From NCBI RefSeq assembly GCF_001466305.1, contig NZ_JWID01000011.1, positions 1 through 56,272 of the forward strand: 56,272 bases of DNA, written 5' to 3'. Positions within the stretch are counted from its first letter, which is position 1. Every line of letters begins with the position of its first letter. The DNA is from Defluviitalea phaphyphila (GTDB taxonomy: Bacteria; Bacillota; Clostridia; Lachnospirales; Defluviitaleaceae). The translations under genes were made by a program, and so were the position numbers. Shown here piece by piece: positions 13,606 to 21,731 of this stretch. Under the pieces are notes generated by a model. It was not told the origin of the DNA and searched no databases. It saw only the letters and a program-made list of their open reading frames with translations.

Positions 13606-15300
13606 TTACATTTTTTCTGGAGCTTTTATTCCTAGGAGGTCAAGTCCTATATATAGTATTGTTTTTACTCCATAAACTAAGGCTAATCTAGCTATTTTTA
13701 CTTTTTCATCTTCCACTAATATTGGATTATCATGATAAAATTTATTAAAAGCTTGAGATAGGTCTATAATATATCTAGCTATAAATGATGGTTCTAATTT
13801 ATTAGCAGCTTCTTTTATTTTTTCTGGGAATTGTTCCATAAGACGAATTACTTCTACTGATGCAGGGTCTGTTAAAATGCTATAATCTATTTTTTCTTTA
13901 TCTATATTAATATTAGCTTTTCTTAAAACACTACAAGCCCTAGCATGGGTATACTGTACATAAGGACCAGTTTCTCCATCAAAATTTAATACCTTATCCC
14001 ATGAAAATACTACATCTTTTATTCTATTATTACTTAAATCATTAAAAATAACTGCTCCTATTCCTACCTGTTCTGCAATTATATCTTTATTTTCTAAGTT
14101 TGGATTTTTATCATTAATAATTTGTTTTGTTTTTTCAATAGCTTCTTTTAATATTTCTTCTAATAAAACTACATTTCCTTTTCTTGTAGAAAGTTTTCCT
14201 GTTTCCATACTAACTAGTCCAAATGGAACATGAATTAAATCTTTATACCAATCATATCCCATTTTTTCTATTACCTTAAACCATTGAGCAAAGTGTAGAT
14301 TTTGAGCTAAAGCCGTTACATAAATACATTTATTAAAGTCATAAGTATTTTTTCTGTAAATAGCAGCTGTTATATCCCTAGTTGCATAAAGAGTACTTCC
14401 ATCTTTTTTAGTAATAAGACATGGAGGCATATCTTCTAGTTCAACTATTTTTGCTCCTTCACTTTCTTTAAGGAGCCCTTTTTGTTCTAATTCTTCTATT
14501 ACTTTATCCATTTTATCATTATAAAAACTTTCTCCAGCATAGGAATCAAATTTAATGCCAAGAAGATCATATACTTTATTAAATTCTATTAAACTAATAT
14601 CTTTAAACCAATTCCAAAGGTCTAATGCTTCTTTATCTCCGTTTTCCATCTTAGTAAACCATTTTCTTGCTTCTTCTTCTAAGGACGGGTCTTTTTCTGC
14701 TTTTTCATGAAATAAAACATAAATTCTCATTAATTCTTTTATCCCGTCTTTTTCTACTGCTTCTTTACTTCCCCACTTTTTATAAGCTACTATTAATTTA
14801 CCAAATTGTGTTCCCCAATCTCCTAAGTGATTAACTCCTATACAGTTATACCCTAATTTTTTAAATATGCGATAAATACTTCCTCCTATAACTGTAGACC
14901 TTAAATGTCCTACATGAAAAGGTTTTGCTATATTAGGAGCTGAGTAATCTATAACTATGTTTTTTCCATTTCCTTCATTAGAAGACCCATAAGTTTCTTT
15001 CTTATCTAATACTTCTGATAATACATAAAAAGCAAATTTTGTTTTATCAATATAGAAATTTATATATCCTGATACATTCTTGATTTCTTTTATAAAATCT
15101 GGCTTTTCTATAACTTTAACCGTATCTTCTGCTATTTGAGCTGGTGACTTTCTAAATATTTTAGCTAATCTAAAACAAGGAAATGCATAATCTCCCATTT
15201 CAGGATTGGGAGGAATTTCTATCATAGAAATTATTTCTTCTTTAGAAAAATCTTTAAATTTACTATTAAGTAAATCTGCTATTTGTAATTTAAAATCCAT
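13606..15300 (-). CDS. argS: arginyl-tRNA synthetase
   Basis: A 564-residue class I synthetase that charges tRNA-Arg, typical length. The N-terminal Add1 domain (about 1-110) precedes the HIGH motif, seen here as PFHVGHLRST at about 131-140. The KMSKS-equivalent is METGKLSTRKGNVV near 375. The C-terminal DALR anticodon-binding domain follows. AAAGGAAG precedes the ATG. No T-box is seen in its short leader; a terminator from the degU transcript lies 36 bases upstream. Two parS sites lie downstream. Confident. Confidence 0.98.
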   Translation of the reverse strand: MDFKLQIADLLNSKFKDFSKEEIISMIEIPPNPEMGDYAFPCFRLAKIFRKSPAQIAEDTVKVIEKPDFIKEIKNVSGYINFYIDKTKFAFYVLSEVLDKKETYGSSNEGNGKNIVIDYSAPNIAKPFHVGHLRSTVIGGSIYRIFKKLGYNCIGVNHLGDWGTQFGKLIVAYKKWGSKEAVEKDGIKELMRIYVLFHEKAEKDPSLEEEARKWFTKMENGDKEALDLWNWFKDISLIEFNKVYDLLGIKFDSYAGESFYNDKMDKVIEELEQKGLLKESEGAKIVELEDMPPCLITKKDGSTLYATRDITAAIYRKNTYDFNKCIYVTALAQNLHFAQWFKVIEKMGYDWYKDLIHVPFGLVSMETGKLSTRKGNVVLLEEILKEAIEKTKQIINDKNPNLENKDIIAEQVGIGAVIFNDLSNNRIKDVVFSWDKVLNFDGETGPYVQYTHARACSVLRKANINIDKEKIDYSILTDPASVEVIRLMEQFPEKIKEAANKLEPSFIARYIIDLSQAFNKFYHDNPILVEDEKVKIARLALVYGVKTILYIGLDLLGIKAPEKM

Positions 15301-15335
15301 TTTTTTCTTCCTTTCATATTATAATATATAATATT

Positions 15336-15360
15336 AAAAACTCTCGTCACAAGACGAGAG
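15336..15360 (-). terminator. degS-degU terminator
   Basis: On the minus strand CTCTCGTC-TTGT-GACGAGAG is followed by TTTTTA, a strong terminator between degU and argS. Confidence 0.88.
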
Positions 15361-15437
15361 CATTGATTTTCTTTTATAATTGTAGCTTTTTAAAAAAGAA
15401 AAATCAAGTATATTAAATAAATAGTATAGTGAAATTA

Positions 15438-16088
15438 TTATTTTATATCAACAATTTTTTCTTTTATGGCATATACTGCAGCTTGAGTTCTATCATATAC
15501 ATCAATCTTTTTAAATATATTAGATACATGATTTTTAACGGTCTTTTCACTTATACAAAGTTTATGGGCTATTTCTTTATTTAATAATCCTTCTGTAATA
15601 AGTTTTAATACTTCTAATTCTCTTTTAGTTAATTGATTTTTTTCTTCTTTTATATTATTTTTATTATTACCATTTTTTATTCTATTTGCTTTTTTAACTA
15701 AATGAACTGCCATATTAGGTTGAATATAAGTTTCTCCTTTATAAACTGTTTTAATAGCATTAATTAAAACTTCTGATTCCGAATCTTTTAATATATAACC
15801 GTCTATTCCCATCTCTACTGTTTCAAAAAGATATTCTATTTCATCATGAATTGTTAACATTATGATCTTACAAGGAGAATTTTTTTCTTTTAATTTTTTC
15901 ACTGCTTCAATCCCATTTAAAACCGGCATATTTATATCCATTAAAATTACATCTGGTTTTTTTTCTAAGGCTTTTTGTATTACTTCTTCTCCATTGCCAG
16001 CTTGGTCTATAACTTCGATATTTTCATTTAATTCTATTAATTGTTTTAGCCCTTCTCTTACCATTGAATGGTCATCAGCTATAATCAC
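15438..16088 (-). CDS. degU: DegU-like response regulator, start uncertain
   Basis: A NarL/LuxR-type regulator of 216 residues as read from a GTG at 16088. The receiver shows the acidic pair ADDHS, the phosphoacceptor Asp in VILMDINMPVLNG, Thr in MLTIHD and Lys in YILKDSE. The C-terminal helix-turn-helix ISEKTVKNHVSNIFKKI followed by DRTQAAVYAI is very close to DegU. The GTG has no ribosome site at useful distance. An ATG at 16102 does (GGGGTG), but reads ATG-AAA-AAA-TAA. One more A in the A6 tract would give MKKIKVIIADDHS and put the phosphoacceptor at position 56, as in Bacillus DegU. The start may therefore involve slippage or a sequence error. Partner of degS. Confidence 0.88.
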   Translation of the reverse strand: MIIADDHSMVREGLKQLIELNENIEVIDQAGNGEEVIQKALEKKPDVILMDINMPVLNGIEAVKKLKEKNSPCKIIMLTIHDEIEYLFETVEMGIDGYILKDSESEVLINAIKTVYKGETYIQPNMAVHLVKKANRIKNGNNKNNIKEEKNQLTKRELEVLKLITEGLLNKEIAHKLCISEKTVKNHVSNIFKKIDVYDRTQAAVYAIKEKIVDIK

Positions 16089-16105
16089 TTTTATTTTTTC
16101 ATTTG

Positions 16106-17263
16106 TTACACCCCTTTTTCTTTTAATGGTATTCTAATATAACAGCGCGTTCCTTGATTAGGTTTTGATTTTATAATAAATTGCCCTTCTAATAATTGGG
16201 CTCTTTCTTTCATACTAGATAACCCAAAGCCACTTCCATCATCTTTTATTCTTTCTTGTACTTCTTCTATATTAAATCCTTGCCCATTATCATTAATAAA
16301 AAGTTCTACATATTTTTTTGAAAATAACAATTTAACAGATGCTTCTGTTGCCCTAGAATGTTTTAAAATATTATTTATAGCTTCTTGAGCTATTCTAAAT
16401 AAAGTAAGAGATATAATAGATGTAAGAAAATAAGGAGAACCAACAACATTAAATTTAATAACTATATTATGTTGTTCTGTTATTTTTGATATATATCTTT
16501 CTAAAGTAGGAACTATACCTAAATCATCTAACGACATAGGTCTTAAATCATAAATAATCCTTCTAACATCTTGAATACTTGTCCTAACCATTTCTTTTAA
16601 ATTAATTAATTCATTTCTCGTTTTATTTATATCTTTATCTAATAATTTAAGACATAGCTCTGCTTTTAAAACTACATTTGACATGGATTGAGCAGGTCCA
16701 TCATGAATCTCTCTTGCTACCCTTTGTCTTTCTGTTTCCTGTGCTTTTAAAATTTTAATTCCTAAACTCTTTTTTTCTTGTAAATCTTCTATTTGATTAG
16801 AAATATTTCTTAAATCTCCAGCTAAAAAATTTAAGGCAACAGCTACATGATTTATTAAATTTTCTGCCTTTTTTATAATCTGTTGTGAGGATTTTAACCG
16901 AGATTCTAAATCATTTCTTCTTTGAATTAACATTTGTTCTCTTTCTCGTTCTACAGCTAAATTAATTCTAATTTCATCAGTTTTATTATATATTAACTCC
17001 ATATCCTTTTGAGAATATTTATCAAAATTTTTATTTATCATCATAAGTTTTTGTTTGCTTTTTTTTAAATCCCTTTCGTATTTTTCAACTTTATCTATAG
17101 TTTCTCTTATATTTTTTTTTAAATCTATTAATTCTTGTTTTAGTTTATCATATTCGTTTTTTGCATGTTCTGCTATATCATAAATTTCATTTTTACTTTG
17201 TTCAATACTATCAATTGTTCTTTTTACTATTTCATCTAATTGTTCCATATTAAGCTCATGCAT
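16106..17263 (-). CDS. degS: DegS-like sensor histidine kinase
   Basis: A 385-residue cytosolic kinase, the same length as Bacillus DegS. Residues about 15-165 are a long coiled-coil sensor domain without membrane segments. The phosphoacceptor is H187 in REIHDGPAQSMSNV, the HisKA_3 motif typical of DegS. The ATPase domain shows NNILKHS (N box), NDNGQGFN (G1) and GFGLSSMKERAQLLEG (G2). GAAAGGG precedes the ATG. It is followed by degU after 17 bases. In Bacillus, DegS-DegU controls exoenzymes, motility and competence; the targets here are not shown. Confidence 0.96.
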   Translation of the reverse strand: MHELNMEQLDEIVKRTIDSIEQSKNEIYDIAEHAKNEYDKLKQELIDLKKNIRETIDKVEKYERDLKKSKQKLMMINKNFDKYSQKDMELIYNKTDEIRINLAVEREREQMLIQRRNDLESRLKSSQQIIKKAENLINHVAVALNFLAGDLRNISNQIEDLQEKKSLGIKILKAQETERQRVAREIHDGPAQSMSNVVLKAELCLKLLDKDINKTRNELINLKEMVRTSIQDVRRIIYDLRPMSLDDLGIVPTLERYISKITEQHNIVIKFNVVGSPYFLTSIISLTLFRIAQEAINNILKHSRATEASVKLLFSKKYVELFINDNGQGFNIEEVQERIKDDGSGFGLSSMKERAQLLEGQFIIKSKPNQGTRCYIRIPLKEKGV

Positions 17264-17375
17264 TTTTTTACCCTTTCTACTAAATTTTTATTTTATAAAA
17301 ATTTTTAATTAATGAATAAAAATTTTTATATTACACATTATAAATAAAGGATTAAAATAATAAATGGAGAACTTT

Positions 17376-17549
17376 ATGTTTTTAATTATATCATGTTTTA
17401 CATTATTAACTCTTAGTTTTCATATTTATAAAACTCATCCAAAAAATTTTGAATCTATTTTCTTTTGTATTTTTATAGCATTTATATCATGTCTTTATAT
17501 GTTTAGTTTTATATTTATGAATTATTTAAAACCTTTACTAAATATTTAA
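17376..17549 (+). CDS. small hydrophobic membrane protein, unknown
   Basis: A 57-residue protein made almost wholly of two membrane helices (about 1-19 and 27-50) joined by a short polar loop (HIYKTHPKNFES). I chose the ATG at 17376 because GGAG lies just upstream; an ATG four codons earlier has no ribosome site. It ends a few bases before the large membrane protein at 17555 and probably shares its transcript. I do not recognise a family. Confidence 0.5.
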   Translation: MFLIISCFTLLTLSFHIYKTHPKNFESIFFCIFIAFISCLYMFSFIFMNYLKPLLNI

Positions 17550-17554
17550 TTGGA

Positions 17555-19147
17555 ATGAGTGATTTTTTGAAAAGAGTAGTATGTTTTTTTATACTTATTA
17601 TACACTTTTTTTTAATTTTCCCTATAAAAATACATGGAGCTTATTATAAATCTTATTTCAAAGAAAATTTATTAATTGTTTTGGTATCAGATTTATCAAT
17701 AAACGATGAAATTTTCCCCTATTATGGCATACATTCTTTATTATATAATAATATTAAAAAAAATTCCAAACAAGTTTTTTTAGATTTTAAAAAAATAAAC
17801 AATAATTCTATATATATGAATTTGAGAGATTACATAACAGTAGGATATAAGCTAAATAATCCTATTATATTAGTAAATGTTGAAAAAAACGAATTAGAAT
17901 ATTTATTATCTTTTAAAAATAATAGAAAATTAATAATTACTTCTATATCTAATAGAATTAATCCGCTTTACATAGAAAATAATAAATCTGGAATATTATA
18001 TAGTAAAACTACTAAAAAATTGGGTTTCATTAAATATGAAGATATTTTTTCACAATCTAATTATATTTATTTCAAAGAAATTAACAATCCTCATTTATTT
18101 ATTAAAAAAATTTTTAATAAAAATTTTTATTTATTATATAGTAGATATTTTTTAATAGGATATTTAGTTATTATTTTCTTTAGTTTTATTATATTTAAAT
18201 CTAAACGTATTTTTTTTAGTTATATAATATTTTTATGCCCTAATTTATCTTGTTTTTTTGGGCTTTCACCTTTTATTAATTTAAATGGAATAATAAAAAG
18301 TTTCTTTATCATAATTATATCTTTAATCCTTAGTAAATTATTTTTATTATATAATTTAAATCCTAAAAAAGTTTTTTTATATATCAATATAATTACTTTA
18401 TTATTTCTTTTTTATTTTACTTTTTCTAATAAATTTCTATATCAAAGCCCCATAGGTTTTAATAATATTTTTAAAGGAAATAGATTTTATGGTTGGAATA
18501 ACGATTTTATTGGAATATTTATTGGAAACATTTTGGGAATATTTTATGTACTTAATAACATGAAAACAAGAAATTTTTTAATATTTATTGATGCTTTATT
18601 AATCATTTGTATCATTTGCTTTTCTCCTAAATATGGAGCTAATGTTGGAGGAATGATAAGTTGTTTTTTTTCTATAATAATGTGTACTTTTATTTTTGAA
18701 ACTTCTGTAATTAAAAAATATCTTTATATAATATTATTTCTTATAGGATTTTTATTTCTTCAAAATTATTTTATTAGTTGGGATTTAAATCAAAATGTTT
18801 CTACTCATTGGGGAATCTGGATTAATTCTATTTTAAATGAAAATTTTGCTTTTTCATTTAAAATTATGTATAATAAAATCAAGTGTATATTTTTTTTATT
18901 TTTAATTCCACCCCTAAATATTATACTATTATTTCAATTATTTTTAACAGTTAAATTTAAATTTTTAGATTATTTTAATAAAAAATGGCGAAATTTATTT
19001 GTTGTGATATCTTTAGTTGTAATTTTTATAAATGATTCTGGTATATTTTCTTCTAATTTTATACTTTTTCATTTTTTAATTCCTAGCTATGTTTTTTATA
19101 ACAAAAGAAAGGGGCTTTATAATGAAGAAAAAAAAATTTTTAGTTAA
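17555..19147 (+). CDS. polytopic membrane protein with extracytoplasmic N-terminal domain
   Basis: A 530-residue protein of unknown function. An N-terminal membrane segment (about 8-28) is followed by an outside domain of about 165 residues and then 8 to 10 membrane helices. NRFYGWNNDFIGIFIG near 308-323 and SPKYGANVGG near 353-362 resemble a conserved pair of motifs (RFYGIGNEYMG and PKLGANVGG) I recall from uncharacterised membrane proteins of Clostridia. In that family the outside domain looks like a degenerate alkaline-phosphatase fold; LLIVLVSDLS and YITVGYK here would be its remnants. This is inference. Codons are extremely AT-rich. The ribosome site at the ATG is weak. It overlaps the hydrolase by 26 bases. 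Confidence 0.7.
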   Translation: MSDFLKRVVCFFILIIHFFLIFPIKIHGAYYKSYFKENLLIVLVSDLSINDEIFPYYGIHSLLYNNIKKNSKQVFLDFKKINNNSIYMNLRDYITVGYKLNNPIILVNVEKNELEYLLSFKNNRKLIITSISNRINPLYIENNKSGILYSKTTKKLGFIKYEDIFSQSNYIYFKEINNPHLFIKKIFNKNFYLLYSRYFLIGYLVIIFFSFIIFKSKRIFFSYIIFLCPNLSCFFGLSPFINLNGIIKSFFIIIISLILSKLFLLYNLNPKKVFLYINIITLLFLFYFTFSNKFLYQSPIGFNNIFKGNRFYGWNNDFIGIFIGNILGIFYVLNNMKTRNFLIFIDALLIICIICFSPKYGANVGGMISCFFSIIMCTFIFETSVIKKYLYIILFLIGFLFLQNYFISWDLNQNVSTHWGIWINSILNENFAFSFKIMYNKIKCIFFLFLIPPLNIILLFQLFLTVKFKFLDYFNKKWRNLFVVISLVVIFINDSGIFSSNFILFHFLIPSYVFYNKRKGLYNEEKKIFS

Positions 19148-20066
19148 TTTTATTTTTTTAACATCTTTTATTACTTTACTTAATAGTATTATATTTAAAT
19201 TAGGTTCAAAAAAATATAATGCAAAAGATAGCCCTGATAAAATTTATTTATGGAAATTAGGTAAAATAGCTTATAAAGTTAGAGGAGAAGGGCCTCCTCT
19301 TTTACTTATTCATGGAATAGGAAATGGAACTTCTTCTTATGAATGGAGAAAAAATATTCCTTATCTTTCTAAACATTTTAAAGTATATAGTATAGATTTA
19401 TTAGGATTTGGATATTCTTCAAGACCTAAATTAACTTATACTGCTTTTTTATATGTTCAGCTTATCCAAGATTTTATTAAAAATGTTATTAAAGAACCAA
19501 CCTTTGTTATAGCTAATTCTCAATCAGCATCTTTTGCAGTAATAGCAGCTAATTTTTCTCCAAACTTATTTAAAAAATTAATTTTAATTTCTCCTACTGG
19601 AATAAAAGAACAAATAGATTCTCCTACTTTTAAAAGTAAAATAATAAAACTATTTATAGAAACTCCTATTATAGGAACAACTTTTTATAATTTAATTTCT
19701 TCAAAATTATATATTTATTATTTTATTAAAACTAAATTATATAATTCATCTTTTTCTATAGCTCCCTCTCTAGTAGATAATTATTATTTAGCTTCTAAAG
19801 CAGGAGGAGCTTCTTCTAGATATCTTCTTGCTTCATTTTTAGGAGGATATATGAATATAAATATAACGAATTTTCTTAATAAAATTTCTTGTCCTATTTG
19901 TACTATTTGGGGAAAAGAAAATCCATTAGTTTCTAAAGATTTATTAAATGAATGGACTAAAATTAATCCTTCTATAACTTCTTACATATTTAGAAAATCA
20001 AAAACTATGCCCCATGAAGAGGAACCTTTTTATTTTAATGAAGTTTGCAAAAATTTTTTTAATTAA
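19122..20066 (+). CDS. alpha/beta hydrolase, membrane-anchored
   Basis: A 314-residue protein with a basic N-terminus and one membrane or signal segment (about 6-24), then an alpha/beta hydrolase domain. The oxyanion segment is LLIHGIGNGTS at 61-71. The nucleophile elbow reads A-N-S133-Q-S instead of the usual G-x-S-x-G. The acid is probably E266 in WGKENPL, where Asp is usual, and the base H298 in MPHEEEP. The start at 19122 has GAAAGGGG upstream; an earlier start in the same frame lacks one. Overlap with the preceding membrane protein gene implies coupled translation. Probably an esterase- or lipase-like enzyme outside the membrane, with unknown substrate. Confidence 0.82.
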   Translation: MKKKKFLVNFIFLTSFITLLNSIIFKLGSKKYNAKDSPDKIYLWKLGKIAYKVRGEGPPLLLIHGIGNGTSSYEWRKNIPYLSKHFKVYSIDLLGFGYSSRPKLTYTAFLYVQLIQDFIKNVIKEPTFVIANSQSASFAVIAANFSPNLFKKLILISPTGIKEQIDSPTFKSKIIKLFIETPIIGTTFYNLISSKLYIYYFIKTKLYNSSFSIAPSLVDNYYLASKAGGASSRYLLASFLGGYMNINITNFLNKISCPICTIWGKENPLVSKDLLNEWTKINPSITSYIFRKSKTMPHEEEPFYFNEVCKNFFN

Positions 20067-20083
20067 ATTTTTAAACTTTAAAA

Positions 20084-20105
20084 ATGGGCGAAATATTTCG
20101 CCCAT
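20084..20105. terminator. bidirectional terminator between the hydrolase gene and noc
   Basis: A perfect 22-bp palindrome (ATGGGCGAAAT and its complement) lies between the converging genes. The minus-strand side is followed by TTTTAAAG and the plus side by CTCTATTTTAT. Confidence 0.8.
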
Positions 20106-20107
20106 CT

Positions 20108-20914
20108 CTATTTTATAGGTATTTTTATTTTTATTTCATAGAAATCTTCTTTTTCTTCCATAGTATATTTTGCTTCTACTCCAGACTGTTGAATTAAATC
20201 CACTGCCTGCTGTATAGTATTAGTAAATAATCTAATATCTTTTAGATATCTTTTCATTTTTTGTTCTTTTTTTTCTTGTGATTTATTAATTATTTTTTCA
20301 ATCATTTTTTCTACTAATTCTTCTGTTTTTTTAACATTTAGTCCTTGTGATATTACCCTTTTTAAAACCATAAATTGCATTTTTTCATCTGGTAATCTAA
20401 GTAGAGCTCTTGCATGTCTTTCCGATAAATTATTTTCTAATATTACTTTTTTAACTTCAGAAGATAACTTTAATAATCTAAGCTTATTAGCAATAGTAGA
20501 TTGACTTTTTCCTAATCTTTTCGCTAATTCTTCTTGAGTAAAACCATAATCTTGCATTAAATTATTATAAGCTTCTGATTCCTCTAGAAAATTTAATTCT
20601 TCTCTTTGGAGATTTTCAATAAGAGATAATACTGCACTATCTTGATCATTTACATCGACTAAAACTGCTGGAATTACATCTAAACCTGCATTTTTACAAG
20701 CTCTAAGTCTTCTTTCTCCTGCTACTAATTCATAACTTGAATTTCCAATCATACGGACAGTTATAGGCTGCATAACTCCATATTCTTTTATTGAATTTGT
20801 TAATTCTTCAAGGGCTTTTTTATCAAAATTTTTTCTTGGCTGATATGGGTTAGGACGTATTTTATCAACAGGAATAAATTCTACTTTTAATTCTTTTGAT
20901 TTATCTATCTGCAT
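20108..20914 (-). CDS. noc: nucleoid occlusion protein Noc (ParB paralogue)
   Basis: A 268-residue ParB-family CTP clamp that binds NBS sites and blocks FtsZ assembly over the nucleoid. GERRLRA is the CTP motif. The helix-turn-helix GKSQSTIANKLRLLKL and LSERHARAL carry Gln, Lys, Lys and Arg at the four positions known to set NBS rather than parS specificity. Its place beside rsmG is the Bacillus position of noc. Only about 11 residues precede the ParB core (VEFIPVDKIRPNPYQPR), so the N-terminal amphipathic membrane-targeting helix of Bacillus Noc is missing. GAGGAGAG supports this start and no upstream in-frame start exists before a stop. Confidence 0.92.
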   Translation of the reverse strand: MQIDKSKELKVEFIPVDKIRPNPYQPRKNFDKKALEELTNSIKEYGVMQPITVRMIGNSSYELVAGERRLRACKNAGLDVIPAVLVDVNDQDSAVLSLIENLQREELNFLEESEAYNNLMQDYGFTQEELAKRLGKSQSTIANKLRLLKLSSEVKKVILENNLSERHARALLRLPDEKMQFMVLKRVISQGLNVKKTEELVEKMIEKIINKSQEKKEQKMKRYLKDIRLFTNTIQQAVDLIQQSGVEAKYTMEEKEDFYEIKIKIPIK

Positions 20915-21002
20915 TATATCTATCTCTCCTCTTACAGTTCTATCGGAAAATATCTATTATCTGTATTATAACATAGTCTTTTGATAATAAAAAATTTTTT
21001 TA

Positions 21003-21722
21003 TTATTTTATAGGATTTTTACTGGGTTTACCTGGTTTTCTTGGGTATTTTGTAGGAGTTTGATTTACCTTTTTTATAAATATAATCCTATGTTTAATAT
21101 CACTAAAAGGAATAGATATATCTTTTATATCTACTATTTCTCCACCTAAAACTGATATAGCTTTTTTTGCTTCTTCTATTTCTTTTTCGCTATTAATACT
21201 TTTCATACAAAGAAACATTCCGCCAAGTTTTATAAATGGAAGAGTATATTCTGATAAAACTGATAAATTAGCTACTGCTCTAGATACACATATATCATAA
21301 CTTTCTCTATATTTTTTATCTTTACCTAATTCTTCTGCTCTACTGTGAATTAACTCTACATTCTCTAAAGAAAGTTTTAAACTAACTTCTTTTAAAAATT
21401 CTATTCTTTTATTTAATGAATCTACTAAAGTAATTTTAACTTCAGGATATGTTATTTTTAATGGAACACCAGGAAAACCTGCTCCTGTTCCTATATCAAT
21501 AATATTTTCTACAGAAGAGAAATCAAATACAGACCCAATAGATATAGAATCTAAAAAATGCTTTATAATAATATCTTTATCCTCTGTAATAGCTGTCAAA
21601 TTCATCTTTTCATTCCATTTAATAAGAAGATCTTTATATTTTATAAACTGATCTATTTGATTACTATTTAAAGTTATGTTTAAATTTTTACTTCCTTCTT
21701 TTAAATATTCTATAATTTCCAT
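21003..21722 (-). CDS. rsmG: 16S rRNA m7G527 methyltransferase
   Basis: A 239-residue SAM-dependent methyltransferase that modifies G527 of 16S rRNA (GidB). The SAM-binding loop is IDIGTGAGFPGVPLKI at about 90-105. LIKWNEKMNLTAI near the N-terminus and CVSRAVANLSVLSEYTLPF are family hallmarks. The C-terminal tail is Pro-Lys-rich (TPTKYPRKPGKPSKNPIK), as in many RsmG. GAGGGA precedes the ATG. It is nine bases downstream of mnmG in the conserved mnmE-mnmG-rsmG-noc cluster. Confident. Confidence 0.98.
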   Translation of the reverse strand: MEIIEYLKEGSKNLNITLNSNQIDQFIKYKDLLIKWNEKMNLTAITEDKDIIIKHFLDSISIGSVFDFSSVENIIDIGTGAGFPGVPLKITYPEVKITLVDSLNKRIEFLKEVSLKLSLENVELIHSRAEELGKDKKYRESYDICVSRAVANLSVLSEYTLPFIKLGGMFLCMKSINSEKEIEEAKKAISVLGGEIVDIKDISIPFSDIKHRIIFIKKVNQTPTKYPRKPGKPSKNPIK

Positions 21723-21731
21723 ATAAATCCC

